64,000 bases of DNA from Roseovarius nubinhibens ISM (lineage in GTDB: Bacteria > Pseudomonadota > Alphaproteobacteria > Rhodobacterales > Rhodobacteraceae): positions 628,966 to 692,965 of the forward strand of contig NZ_CH724156.1 in NCBI RefSeq assembly GCF_000152625.1, given 5' to 3'. Positions within the stretch are counted from its first letter, which is position 1. Every line of letters starts with the position of its first letter. Shown piece after piece: positions 38,763 through 49,869 of this stretch. Below the pieces are notes generated by a model. The model did not search any database. It worked only from the letters and a program-made list of their open reading frames with translations, and was not told the DNA's origin. The position numbers and the translations under genes were made by a program.

Positions 38763-39800
38763 TCATGCTAAGACGCCTGAAGAACAGGCACCTCCAAGGA
38801 AAGATGCGAGGTTTTCACTCAGTATCTCAGAGACATAACCGCCCTCTTGGCAATAGACCGTGGGCAGGCCGAGCGCGGCAATCGCCGCGCCGATGCGGAA
38901 AAATCCGCCCGTTGTGACCGAGGCGCCAGCATAGGGATCGGCCTCTGACGCATCGAGCCCGGTGGCCACGACGAGCGCCGTGGGCGCATAGAGCGCAATC
39001 CGATCCAAGGCCGCATCGAGGCTGCGCAGATAGAGATCATCGCCGGTCGCGGGCGGCAGCGGCAGGTTGAGATTATAGCCCTCCCCCACGCCCGCGCCGC
39101 GTTCGCAGGCGTGGCCCCAATGGAACGGGTAGAACTCGGCCGGGTCGCGGTGGATCGACACGGTGAGCACATCGGCGCGGTCGTAGAAAATCCCCTGGGT
39201 CCCGTTGCCATGGTGGATGTCGATATCGAGGATCGCCACCCGCGCATGGCGCGCCCGCAAGGCCTGCGCCGCGACGGCGGAATTGTTGAGAAAACACGAG
39301 CCGCCCGCCATATCGCCATAGGCGTGATGCCCCGGCGGCCGACAGAGCGCATAGGCGTGCGGCGCGCCCTGCATCACGATCTCGGCGGCGGTCAGCGCCG
39401 ATTGCGCGGACCTGTAAGCCGCCGCAAAGCTGCGCGGCCCGATGGGACAGTTGGTGTCGCTCATATGCCAGCCGGTCTGGCCGACGACGCTTGTCGGATA
39501 GGTTGCGGCATAGTGGTTGGGGTGAATATTGGGCACCACTTCGGGACCGGGATCGCCGGGAAGCGCCTACCAGCGGTCATAGGCCGAGGTGAAATACTGC
39601 AGATATTCCGGCGAATGGACCGCCGCGATCGGCCCCATGCCGAAATCCTGTGGCATCTCGACCGGAAGCCCGAGCTGGGCCAGCCCGGCGAGCAGATGCT
39701 CTACCCGGTCCGGCGAATCCTTGCTGCGCTCGACCCGGCCTTTGACGAGGAAAAACGATGGGTCATGCCCGGCCTGATCCGGATGGTAAATTGCCCGCAA
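38763..39800 (-). pseudogene. Histone-deacetylase-family amidohydrolase (AphA-like) interrupted by one amber codon
   Basis: The reading frame is continuous from about 39800 (TTG, LRAIYHPDQ) or an earlier start to 38763, except for one TAG at 39569-39567. Before it the protein reads TSAYDRW, after it ALPGDPGPEVVPNIHPN, exactly as expected for an acetylpolyamine amidohydrolase with Gln at the stop. One C-to-T change (CAG to TAG) explains it. The downstream part retains the zinc and active-site motifs RPPGHHAYGD, DIDIHHGNGTQGIFYD, GLDASEADPYA and EGGY. Intact relatives deacetylate acetylpolyamines. It lies upstream of the importer genes. It could be a recent pseudogene, or a base-call error. Confidence 0.82.
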
Positions 39801-40038
39801 ATCCTTGGCTTTCCTGTTGAAACATTCATCCCCTGCCGCGGCAGCGCCCGGCCATTCCCGGGCAGGCTGCACGATCCGTTAACCCAATGCAATAAATTTG
39901 TTGTGTGTTATATCTTATCGGCTAAGGTCGCTATGTCACTGCGGGTCATCGACTCGGCGCGATCAAATGTCATTTCAAGAAAGCCCTTGTTTTACAGCGT
40001 CGGGGATGACGCAGGACAAGGCTCAGGGAGGCCAAAAC

Positions 40039-41403
40039 ATGTCCGTCAACCCAAACTCTATCGAGGCGCGCGACGTCGCCTATCACATGCACAGCTATAC
40101 CAACGCCCGCGCCCATCAGGAGAATGGCCCGGTGGTCATCGACCGTGGCGAGGGGGCCTATGTGTTCGACAGTACGGGCAAGAAGTATTTCGAGGCCATG
40201 TCGGGCCTGTGGAGCGCGGGGCTCGGCTTTGGCGAAGAGCGGCTGGTCAAGGCGGCGAGCAACCAGATGGCCAAGCTGCCCTATTACCACAATTTCAATT
40301 CCAAATCGCACGGGCCGGCGATTGATCTGGCGGAAAAGCTGATCAGCATCGCGCCGGTGCCGATGAGCAAGGTGTTCTACACCAACTCCGGATCGGAGGC
40401 GAATGACACGGTGATGAAGCTCATCTGGTATCGCTCGAACGCCATGGGCACGCCGGAGAAGAAGAAGATCATCAGCCGTCAGCGCGGCTATCACGGGGTG
40501 ACCATCGCCTCGGCGAGCCTCACCGGTCTGCCCAACAATCACCGGTCGTTCGACCTGCCGATTGCCAATGTGCTGCACACCGGCAGCCCGCATCACTATC
40601 GCGACGCGCAGGACGGCGAGACGGAAGAGGCCTTTGCCAGCCGCCGTGCCGAGGAGCTCGAACAGATGATCCTCGCCGAGGGGCCAGAGACGATCGCCGC
40701 CTTCATCGGCGAGCCGGTGATGGGCGCTGGCGGGGTGATCGTGCCGCCCGCGACCTATTGGGAAAAGATCCAGGCGGTGCTGCGCAAATATGACATCCTG
40801 TTGATCGCCGATGAGGTGATCTGTGGCTTTGGCCGCACCGGGCAGATGTTCGGCAGCCAGACCTTCGGGATCGAGCCCGATATCCTCGTCATGTCGAAGC
40901 AGATCACCTCGACCTATTTCCCGCTCTCGGCCTTCATGATGAATGAGCGTGTGTTCGAACCCATCGCGGATGAGACGAACAAGATCGGCGTGCTGGGCCA
41001 TGGGTTTACCGGTGGCGGCCATCCTGTCGGCGCGGCGATTGCGCTCGAAACCCTTGCCATCATCGAAGAGCGCGACCTCGTGGCGCGGGCGCAGGAGATG
41101 GGCGCGCATATGCAGTCGAGGCTGCGCGGGCTCTCCGATCATCCGCTGGTCGGTGAAGTGCGGGGCGTCGGCATGATCGCGGCGGTCGAGCTGGTCCTCG
41201 ACAAGGCGGCCAAAACCGGCGGCGAGACCCCCGGTGCGCTTGGGGTGCAGGCCAATCGGCGGCTCGAGGCCAAGGGCGTGATCTCGCGCAACATGATGGA
41301 TGCGATGGCGTTTTGCCCGCCGCTCATCTCGGCGCAGGCGGATCTCGATTTCATGGTCGACGCGCTCGCGGAGACGCTCGACGAGATGCAGGCAGCGATG
41401 TGA
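40039..41403 (+). CDS. Class III omega-aminotransferase
   Basis: The start is ATG 40039 (MSVNPNSIEARD) with GGGAGG eight bases upstream. The 454-residue PLP-dependent enzyme has FYTNSGSEANDTVMKLIWY, RGYHGVTIASASLTG, the PLP-contacting LIADEVICGFGRTG and the Schiff-base Lys in ILVMSKQITSTYFPLSA. HGFTGGGHPVGAAIALE is near the phosphate site. Family members use putrescine, beta-alanine, taurine or other amines with pyruvate. It diverges from the acetylpolyamine deacetylase and importer genes, which supports an amine catabolism role by inference. Confidence 0.93.
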   Translation: MSVNPNSIEARDVAYHMHSYTNARAHQENGPVVIDRGEGAYVFDSTGKKYFEAMSGLWSAGLGFGEERLVKAASNQMAKLPYYHNFNSKSHGPAIDLAEKLISIAPVPMSKVFYTNSGSEANDTVMKLIWYRSNAMGTPEKKKIISRQRGYHGVTIASASLTGLPNNHRSFDLPIANVLHTGSPHHYRDAQDGETEEAFASRRAEELEQMILAEGPETIAAFIGEPVMGAGGVIVPPATYWEKIQAVLRKYDILLIADEVICGFGRTGQMFGSQTFGIEPDILVMSKQITSTYFPLSAFMMNERVFEPIADETNKIGVLGHGFTGGGHPVGAAIALETLAIIEERDLVARAQEMGAHMQSRLRGLSDHPLVGEVRGVGMIAAVELVLDKAAKTGGETPGALGVQANRRLEAKGVISRNMMDAMAFCPPLISAQADLDFMVDALAETLDEMQAAM

Positions 41404-41529
41404 CGCGACGGGGGCGCGCGCCATGGCGGCGCCCCCTCCCCCGGTCAATTCCTGCGGGCCATTCCCCCTTGCCCGGCAGGCGCGCAGGGCATAGGTCAGG
41501 TGCAACGGGGCCCAACAGGACATCTGGAC

Positions 41530-42276
41530 ATGACGGCGCAAGCGGACAGACCCATCGTCGCGGTGACCGGCGCGAGCCGGGGCATCGGACATGCCATGGT
41601 GAAGGATTTCCATCAGGCGGGCTGGGAGGTGTTTACCCTCGCCCGGACGCCGTTTTCCAAGGTCTGCCCTTGGGCCGAGGGCATCGTCAAACATATCGAG
41701 GTGGATCTGTCCGATCCGAGCTCGATCCTGGCCAGCTGTGAGGATCTCAAATCGCGGCTGGGGGACCGGGGGCTCAATGCGCTGGTCAACAATGCCGGGA
41801 TTTCGCCCAAGGATGACGCGGGCGGCAGGCTCTCGGCGATGGAGACATCGCTGGCGACCTTTCAGCAGGTGCAGATGGTGAACCTTCTGGCGCCGATGGT
41901 GCTGAGCCAGCAGCTCTTGCCATCCTTGCGCCGGGCGCGCGGGGCGATCGTCAATGTGACCTCGATTGCCGGCACGCAGATCCACCCCTATGCCGGTGCG
42001 GCCTATGCCATTTCCAAGGCCGGGCTGTCGGCGCTGACCCGCGAGCTGGCCTATGAGCTGGCCGAAAGTGGCGTGCGGGTGAATGCGGTGTCGCCGGGCG
42101 AGATTGCCACCTCGATCCTGTCGCCGGGGACCGATGAGCTGGTCGAGCGGCATGTGCCGATGAAGCGGCTCGGCGACCCCAAGGAAGTGGCTGAGGTCGT
42201 GACCTTCCTGTGCAGCGCCAAGTCCTCCTATGTGAACGGCGCGGAAATCCCGATCAACGGCGGTCAGCACCTCTGA
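41530..42276 (+). CDS. Short-chain dehydrogenase/reductase
   Basis: The start is ATG 41530 (MTAQADRPIVAVTG). The 248-residue classical SDR has the cofactor motif TGASRGIG at about 14-21, NNAG, the catalytic Ser in VTSIAG, YAISKAG as YxxxK, and VNAVSPGEIAT. The Arg after the first Gly-rich turn is compatible with NADPH or NADH. It follows the aminotransferase by 126 bp on the same strand and might act on its aldehyde or keto product; the substrate is unknown. Confidence 0.9.
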   Translation: MTAQADRPIVAVTGASRGIGHAMVKDFHQAGWEVFTLARTPFSKVCPWAEGIVKHIEVDLSDPSSILASCEDLKSRLGDRGLNALVNNAGISPKDDAGGRLSAMETSLATFQQVQMVNLLAPMVLSQQLLPSLRRARGAIVNVTSIAGTQIHPYAGAAYAISKAGLSALTRELAYELAESGVRVNAVSPGEIATSILSPGTDELVERHVPMKRLGDPKEVAEVVTFLCSAKSSYVNGAEIPINGGQHL

Positions 42277-42511
42277 GCGCCCCTGATTCTCTGGCGAATT
42301 GCCGCGGTCTGCCCTCACTGCGGAGGGAGAAAACGCGCGGCTGTCGTGAGATCATCATCGCCAAATAAGCGGTTGTGAAGATGCGCAAATCGCCCCCAGA
42401 CATCGGGGCGCAGAGCGGGTCGCACCTGTGTTGCGCCCGCCAACCTACTGGATTTTTTCGGGATTTTTCGATAGACTGGAAGATAGGGGAAATTTTTTAG
42501 GTAGTATCGCT

Positions 42512-43354
42512 ATGAAGAAATTCATTCACATGGCGGCTGTTCTTACGCTGCTCGGCACGGGCAGTGCCGCAAACGCAGAGATCATTCCAACGCCATATAG
42601 CACGCTCGACGGGCAAGAGGTCATCTCGCTCTACAGCGACAAGACATGGCCTTGGAGCAAGGGCCATGCGTATTTTGGCCCGGCCGGTCAGTTTCAGGCC
42701 ACCACCGGACCGCAGGACAGCGCCACGGGGCGCTGGTACGCGACCTCGAACGGCAAGCTGTGCTTTGCCGGGGAGTGGACGAGCGGCAGCACGTCAACAC
42801 CGTCGAAACGCTGCTGGCAGCATGTGCGCGACGGCGATGGGCAGCTCTGGCAGGCCCCGGTCGGCGGCACCGGCCAGCGGTCCAACTGGACCCGGTTCGA
42901 CAGTGCCGAGATGCTGATCGACGGCAACCCGCGCAAGCATCTCTACATGACGGCCAGCGGTCAGCGCGAACGGATCGTGGCGACGCGGCTTGCCGCCGAT
43001 GATCTGGCGCGGCTCTATGCGGATCGAACCTGGCTCTGGGACGAAGGCTATGCCTATTTCGCGCCCGGTGGCGGGCTCACCGCCGCGATGGGGCGCGAGT
43101 CCTATGGCGAGGGGCGCTGGTTCACCAATGCCAAGGGGCATCTGTGCATCAATTCGACCTGGCACAGCCCGCAATATGCGCCGCGCAGTTCGACACGCTG
43201 CTGGCTCCATGCGCGCGATGCCGAGGGCAATATCCATCAGACCGACGCCGAGGATATGACCGCGTGGTACAGGTTTGACCCCGAAGCGAAGCTGCGCCAC
43301 GGCAACCCGAACGCGCAGCAATTCGCGGCGATCAAGACCCGGCTGTCGCAGTAA
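42512..43354 (+). CDS. Secreted DUF995-like protein with two tandem domains
   Basis: The start is ATG 42512 (MKKFIHMAAVLTL). The 280-residue protein has a signal peptide ending near AANAEI. Two copies of a domain of about 90 residues follow (about 36-129 and 165-253). Copy one shows LYSDKTWPWSKGHAYFGP, GRWYATSNGKLCF and RCWQHVRDGDG; copy two shows LYADRTWLWDEGYAYFAP, GRWFTNAKGHLCI and RCWLHARDAEG. Each copy has two cysteines, so one disulfide per domain is likely. DUF995 genes are often beside polysaccharide genes; the function is unknown. Confidence 0.78.
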   Translation: MKKFIHMAAVLTLLGTGSAANAEIIPTPYSTLDGQEVISLYSDKTWPWSKGHAYFGPAGQFQATTGPQDSATGRWYATSNGKLCFAGEWTSGSTSTPSKRCWQHVRDGDGQLWQAPVGGTGQRSNWTRFDSAEMLIDGNPRKHLYMTASGQRERIVATRLAADDLARLYADRTWLWDEGYAYFAPGGGLTAAMGRESYGEGRWFTNAKGHLCINSTWHSPQYAPRSSTRCWLHARDAEGNIHQTDAEDMTAWYRFDPEAKLRHGNPNAQQFAAIKTRLSQ

Positions 43355-43378
43355 CGCGCTGGGCTTTCCGGGCTATGA

Positions 43379-44221
43379 TTACTGGCGGGACGCCACCTGG
43401 CGACCGCCAAGCCGCCCGACCACCTTGTCGAACCGCTTGCCCGTGGGCGTCGGCGACAGATCGTCTGAGACCAGATTGATCTGTGGCACCGTGCCCTTCC
43501 AGGGATAGGGGTTGGCCGCGAACCAGGCGTGGCGTTCGACAAAGGGCAAACCCTCCATCATCTCAATCGCCGCCTGCGCGAAATCGGCGCTTTGGCCATA
43601 GCTGACCGAGCCGGGGCGCGACCAATCGATGAGCGCAAACTCGGTCACCCAGATCGGCCGCCGGTATTCGCGATGCACCGCCTGCAGCCAGCGCCGGAAT
43701 TTCCCCACATCGCCATCGCGGGAATAGTAATGGACCGCCATGAAATCCACGCGCAGACCGCGCGCCTCGACCTGATCCATGAAGCGGCGCTGCCATGATC
43801 CGGGGCCGAGCGTGCCGTCCTGCGTGGTGGCCGGGCTGCCGAGGCGCACCCCCTTGGCCATGAGGCGCGGCCAGAGCGCCACCGCCCGCTCGACCGAGAG
43901 CCCCGCCTGATGTTTGCCGCTGCGCCCGTCCGGTTCGTTGAAGCCAAGAAGCGCGCGCACCGGGCCGGAGGCGCGGATCGGTTTGCCGACATCCTTGGCG
44001 CCGTGGATCATCGGCACGAATTCCACCTGCCGCGAGCGGCGGCCGGGGGCATAGAGCTGATCCGCGCGCCAATTGTAGTACCAGCCCAGGCCCGGGCTCT
44101 GTTCGATCCAGTCGAGCATCGTGTGGCGGGAGTTTTCCCAAGCCCCGACGCCCGCCTTCTGGGCCAGCGCCGCACCGGTGAGGCAGGCGTAAATCAGAAA
44201 GGCAGTGGTGATCTGGCGCAT
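43379..44221 (-). CDS. Secreted GH128/Asl1-like glycoside hydrolase
   Basis: The 280-residue protein has a signal peptide (cleavage near AALAQK) and a TIM-barrel of the glycosyl hydrolase catalytic core (Asl1-like/GH128) family. Start and end fit the domain: KAGVGAWENSRH, LLGFNEPDGR (acid/base Glu about 96), VDFMAVHYY and RPIWVTEFALIDW (nucleophile Glu about 194). Members cut beta-1,3-glucans. It is convergent with the DUF995 gene and faces away from the glycan synthesis operon, so it may trim the polymer made there. Confidence 0.82.
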   Translation of the reverse strand: MRQITTAFLIYACLTGAALAQKAGVGAWENSRHTMLDWIEQSPGLGWYYNWRADQLYAPGRRSRQVEFVPMIHGAKDVGKPIRASGPVRALLGFNEPDGRSGKHQAGLSVERAVALWPRLMAKGVRLGSPATTQDGTLGPGSWQRRFMDQVEARGLRVDFMAVHYYSRDGDVGKFRRWLQAVHREYRRPIWVTEFALIDWSRPGSVSYGQSADFAQAAIEMMEGLPFVERHAWFAANPYPWKGTVPQINLVSDDLSPTPTGKRFDKVVGRLGGRQVASRQ

Positions 44222-44766
44222 CTCGGTCCCTCGGCTGTGTCACGCCAAAGGGATGCGGGGCTGCGGCAGGTGTATCTTGCGCCAAAGCCCGCGGCATGTG
44301 CTGTCGCGGGCATGGGCTTGTGTGTACTTTCTTCGGTTTACCTGCTCGTCACCTGCCTGACCCCTTGGCCTAGCTCCTTTGATGGTATATAGATACTCCT
44401 ATACGCCGCAAGATATAGGCGCCCCTTGCCGAGAATCGCGCAAGATGTTGCCACTCCCCTGGGCAACGGGTCGTAAATCTATGTTGGGTGGCGCACAGGA
44501 AACCTATTTCGGGTTGAGACGCCGCTGCACGCCTCGGCCTATAGTTGTATTTCCGGCCAATTTTGCCCCATTTTCAACAAATTGATTTGACGGCGTCACC
44601 GGCCCGCCGCCTAATTAATACATTGTCATAAACTTCTAAAACGAATGAGTGCTTGGGGTTCAATTCATAATAATTGGCGTGGGTGGCCAGTCACCGCAGG
44701 GTTTAGATAGCGGCTAGGTAACATCTTCGAGCAGGCGCTTTGCTAGAACTTCGCGAGGGGGAAGCG
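44222..44766. promoter_or_regulatory. 545-bp regulatory gap of the polysaccharide locus
   Basis: No convincing gene is seen. The region is AT-richer than its surroundings and separates the hydrolase (-) from the epimerase operon (+), so it should hold both promoters. It contains inverted repeats: CCTATA-N10-TATAGG at 44398-44419, GTTGCC/GGCAAC near 44450-44470, and CAATT-N6-AATTG at 44661-44676. A GCCCGCG/CGCGGGC hairpin lies near 44288-44312. The last 110 bp before the epimerase start are the likely promoter, but no clear -35/-10 pair stands out. Confidence 0.45.
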
Positions 44767-45806
44767 ATGCTCGGTTTTGATAAGTCACACCATGGCCAGA
44801 CGGCCAGCTATACGAAATATGATATTGGCCAGATGCGGCGCACTGTGCTCATCACGGGGGGCGCTGGATTTCTCGGCTCGCAGCTCTGCGATGTCTATAT
44901 CGCGCGCGATTACCGGGTGATCTGTCTCGACGATCTGTCGACCGGACGCCTGTCGAACATCGGCCATCTTCTCGACCATCCCAGTTTTGAATTTGTCGAA
45001 CAGGACGTGATCGAGCCCTTTCAGCCAAAGGGCTGTATCGACCTGATTTTCAACATGGCCTGCCCCGCCTCGCCGCCGAAATATCAGCGCGACCCGATCC
45101 ATACGTTCAAGACCAACATCCAGGGCGCGGAGAACATGCTGCGCCTCGCGCATAAGCATGGGGCGCGCATCCTTCAGGCCTCGACCAGCGAGATCTATGG
45201 CGACCCCGAAATCTCGCCGCAGAGCGAGAGCTATCATGGCAATGTGAACACGCTCGGCCCGCGCTCTTGTTACGACGAGGGCAAGCGGGCGGCGGAGACG
45301 CTGTTCTATGATTTTCGCCAGCAATATGGCGTGGATGCGCGGATCGCCCGTATCTTCAACACCTATGGGCCGCGGATGGACCCCGGCGACGGGCGCGTGG
45401 TGTCGAATTTCGTGACCCAAGTGCTGCGCGGCGATGACATCACCATCTATGGCGATGGCTCGCAAACCCGGTCCTTCTGCTTTGTCGATGACCTCATTCA
45501 GGGGCTGTGCGCGCTGATCCATCTGCCGAAATCGCCGGGCCAGCCGGTGAACCTCGGCAATCCTGAGGAATTCACCATCCGGGAATTGGCCGAGATCGTG
45601 ATCGAGGAGACCCACAAGGACGCGCGGATCGTCTACAAGGACCTGCCCGTCGACGACCCACGGCAGCGGCGGCCCGACATCAGGCTGGCGCATCAGATGC
45701 TCAACTGGCGGCCGCAGTTCACCCTGCGCGAAGGCCTCCGGTCCACCATCCCCTATTTCATGGCCGAGCTGTCGCGCAACAGCGCGCCCAGCCCGATTGC
45801 CGCGCA

Positions 45807-45810
<4 letters not shown>
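44767..45810 (+). CDS. NAD-dependent UDP-glucuronate decarboxylase-like epimerase (UXS type)
   Basis: The start is ATG 44767 with GAGGGGG seven bases upstream. The 347-residue extended SDR has GGAGFLG, then DLIFNMACPASPPKYQRDPI, ASTSEIYGDP and the catalytic RSCYDEGKRAAETL (Tyr and Lys), plus RIFNTYGPRMDPGDGRVVSN. This set is typical of UDP-xylose synthase: UDP-GlcA to UDP-xylose plus CO2. A dTDP-glucose dehydratase-like role is less likely. It leads a three-gene synthesis operon and overlaps galE by 4 bp. Confidence 0.87.
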
Positions 45811-46788
<978 letters not shown>

Positions 46789-46805
<17 letters not shown>

Positions 46806-48636
46806 CACCATGACAGCCGCCCCACGGCAACGGCAGCGCGATCCGCGCTTTACCCGGCCGTTGCTCACCGGGGCGAAACGGTTGAAATACGATGTCATGG
46901 CGCTTGGCTGGCTGGTGGCCGCGATATGGTTCTGGCACTGGTGGTTCCAGCCGGAGCACATCCTGCCCGGCGCAAGCTATTGGATCGTGACCGCCTGTTT
47001 GGGCTGGCTATTTTTCCTGCAGGGGTTTTTCGTGACGGTCATTCGCAAGGCGCGGGTTCCCGATGGCCCGCCGCCCGATCCCGCCATAACGCGGGTCGCC
47101 ATGGTCGTGACCAAAGCCCCGTCCGAGCCGTTTTCGATGGTCCGCCGCACGCTTGAGGCGATGCTCGCGCAAGACTATCCACACGACACATGGCTCGCCG
47201 ATGAAGACCCGCAGCCTGCGACCATCGCCTGGTGCGAAGCCCATGGCGTGCGGATTTCGACCCGCAAGGGCTGTGCCGCCTATCACCGGGTCGAATGGCC
47301 GCGGCGGACACGCTGCAAGGAGGGCAACCTCGCCTATTTCTACGATCATTACGGCTATGAGCAATATGATGTCGTCTCGCAGCTCGATGCCGATCACGTG
47401 CCGCAGCCCGGCTATCTCACCGAGATCCTGCGCGGGTTTCGCGATCCGGCCGTGGGCTATGTCAGCGCGCCGTCGATCTGTCGCCAGAACGCGGGCCAGA
47501 GCTGGGCCGCGCGCACACGGCTTTTCACTGAGGCCGCATTTCACGGGATGTTTCAGGCAGGCTATAGCGGTGCGCTTGCGCCGATGTGCATCGGGTCGCA
47601 TTACGCGGTGCGCACCAAGGCGCTGCGCGAGATTGGCGGGCTCGGGCCAGAGCTGGCCGAGGATCATTCCACCACCATGCTGATGAACGCGGGCGGCTGG
47701 CGCGGGGTGCATGCGCTGGATGCGATTGCCGAAGGCGACGGCCCTGCCACCGCCGCCGATCTCTGCACGCAGGAATTTCAATGGTCGCGCAGCCTCTTGT
47801 CGCTGCTTTTGCACCACACGCCCCGCTACCTTGGTCAGATGCCGTGGCGGCTGCGGGCGCAGTTCCTGTTCTGTCAGCTGCTCTACCCGCTGTTCGCGCT
47901 GTTCATGACGGCGTTCTACCTGCTGCCCATCGCGGCGGTGATCTTTGACATCCGCTATGCCGATGTGACCTATCCCGCCTTTCTCGGGCATATGGCGGTG
48001 CCGCTACTGATCCTCGTGATCATTGCCTTTGCGATCCGCGCCGATGGATTCTTTCGGCCCCGTGATGGCAAGGTCATCGCCTGGGAAAAGGCGCTTTTCA
48101 TGGCGCTGCAATGGCCCTGGGTTCTCTGGGGCTGCGTCATGGCAGTGCGCGACCGGATCGGCGGCGGCTTCGTCGATTTCCGCATCACCCCCAAGGGCGA
48201 GGCGGTCGAGGCGCAATTGCCGTTGCGGGTCACCCTACCCTATGCCGCGCTGGCGCTGGGCTGTTTGATCCCCGTGCTGCTCTGTGCGGAGGTGACGCAG
48301 GCGCGTGGGTTTTACATGCTGACCCTGATCAACGGCATTTTCTACAGCCTGATCGTCGCCACCATCGTGTTTCGCCATCTGCGCGATCATCGGCTGCGGC
48401 CGCGCGATCTCTTGGGGCATCTCGCCTTTCCGCCGCTGCTCGCCGCGCTGATCGTGGCGGCGGTTGGACTTCGCGGCGAAGACGGGCTCTTTGCGCTGGC
48501 CTATGGCGTCGCGCCGGTCGGCATTGTCGATCACCATTATGTCGTCGCCGGCGCCGGGATGGGAGACCCCGGCACCGTGCGGTTCGAATGGAATCTTAAC
48601 TGGGTGTCAGACCTTGTTTCTGGCAGAAAGGAGTAA
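46789..48636 (+). CDS. Membrane processive-type glycosyltransferase family 2 (cellulose-synthase-like)
   Basis: The start is ATG 46789, chosen for GGAGG six bases upstream; an ATG at 46810 is possible. The 615-residue protein has two N-terminal helices (about 35-55 and 65-85), a GT-A domain and about six C-terminal helices. Catalytic motifs are DEDP (about 138-141), DAD (about 200-202), ELAEDHSTT (about 288-296) and QEFQW (about 328-332). The last deviates from QxxRW by Arg to Gln. It should polymerise and translocate a glycan. No PilZ domain is seen. It overlaps galE. Confidence 0.88.
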
Positions 48637-48639
48637 ACC

Positions 48640-49551
48640 ATGACCCGTTTCATGCACCATATCGTCAGATGTACCATCATGGCAGGCTCGATGACCCTGC
48701 CGCCTCTGACAGGTTTTGCAGCACCTCCGGGCGATCTGCCCTTTGGGGTCTATGACCCCCATGGCGATTTCGCGGATGATCCCAATGTGCAGATCGAACA
48801 TCTGTTTCTGCCCTGGGAGGATGTCTATCTGCCCTCGCTTCTCGAGGCCGATCAATATGCGCGGGACCGCAACCGGTCGGTCCTTGTGACCATCGAGCCC
48901 TGGACCTGGACACGGTCGGATCGCAACACGCCCGCCGTGCTGCAGGCGGGGATTTCCGATGGCAGCTATGACGCGAACATGTCGTCGATCTGCGGCATGC
49001 TCAACCAATTCCAGAGCCCGGTGACCGTGCGCTGGGCGCAGGAGATGGAGGATGGCTCGGGGCAGTTCATCTGGGCCGATTGGGAGCCGGAAACCTTTAT
49101 CGCCGCCTATCGCCGGATGGTCGATGTCTGTCGCACCGAGGCGCCCGAGATCGATTTCATGTGGTCGCCTCTCGGCCTAGAGGGGTTCGAGGATTACTTT
49201 CCCGGCAAGGATTATGCCGATGTGGTGGGCCTGTCGGTCTTTGGCCTGCAGCCTTGGGAAGAACAGGTTCTTGGCAGCGCGCAGAGCTTTCGCGACATTC
49301 TTGTGCCGCGCTATGAGCGGGCGCTGCAATTCGGCCTGCCCATCGTGGTGGCCGAGGTCGGCTATTCCGGCAAACAGACCTATGTCGAGACCTGGCACAA
49401 CGACCTGCGGCAGGATCTGGCGGATCTGACCGAGCTGCAGGCGGTGATCTATTTCAACCAGCAAGAGGTCTATCCATGGCCCGATGGCTTTGGTCTGCCG
49501 AATTGGCAGGTCAACAAGAATGTCATCCTAGAAACCGCGATGGGGCAATAA
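48640..49551 (+). CDS. Secreted GH26-like (beta-mannanase-type) glycoside hydrolase
   Basis: The 303-residue protein has an N-terminal signal region ending near GFAAPP and a GH26-type barrel. TVRWAQEMEDGSGQF carries the likely acid/base Glu (about 135), with Gln where GH26 enzymes usually have His. IVVAEVGYSG carries the nucleophile Glu (about 239). It starts 3 bp after the glycosyltransferase stop, so it is co-translated with synthesis genes. In synthase-dependent pathways such a hydrolase trims or releases the nascent chain in the periplasm. Confidence 0.82.
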   Translation: MTRFMHHIVRCTIMAGSMTLPPLTGFAAPPGDLPFGVYDPHGDFADDPNVQIEHLFLPWEDVYLPSLLEADQYARDRNRSVLVTIEPWTWTRSDRNTPAVLQAGISDGSYDANMSSICGMLNQFQSPVTVRWAQEMEDGSGQFIWADWEPETFIAAYRRMVDVCRTEAPEIDFMWSPLGLEGFEDYFPGKDYADVVGLSVFGLQPWEEQVLGSAQSFRDILVPRYERALQFGLPIVVAEVGYSGKQTYVETWHNDLRQDLADLTELQAVIYFNQQEVYPWPDGFGLPNWQVNKNVILETAMGQ

Positions 49552-49869
49552 TTCGCCCCCTCGCCCCGCCCCACGGGCGGATTTCGGCCGGTCCCCGAGG
49601 GGATCGCGGCCCCGGCTTTCCATAACATCTCAGATCGGCCATGAGGCCCGGATCGGTTGCACCCCTCTCGATCTTGGGGACGAGAGCGCGGCCGGTGCGG
49701 CCAATGGTGCGGTGCGATCCTGTTGCCTCCACGACACGCGGGGGAGGCATGGTGCAAACCGGATTAGGTCATCGATCAAGAGTTCATTAAGCTAACCCAT
49801 GTAGACACGTTCAGGCCCGCCAGCACAACGAGTTGGCCAAACGTCAGGCAAACAGGCAAAGGAACGGAT
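49552..49869. other. 318-bp gap after the polysaccharide operon
   Basis: No gene is seen. GC-rich stem-forming stretches near 49575-49610 and CCCCTCTCGATCTTGGGG near 49661 could end the operon. The last 100 bp before the next ORF is AT-richer (TTCATTAAGCTAA at 49781-49793) and probably holds the promoter of the small secreted protein gene. Confidence 0.4.

Noticed and set aside
36246-38771. An 841-residue open frame on the + strand
   Set aside because: Antisense to the permease and substrate-binding protein genes.
39970-42318. A 782-residue open frame on the - strand
   Set aside because: Antisense to the aminotransferase and SDR genes, which have full motif sets and ribosome sites.
44379-44585. 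A 68-residue frame in the gap before the UXS-like gene
   Set aside because: No ribosome site, Arg-rich composition and overlap with inverted repeats; treated as regulatory DNA.
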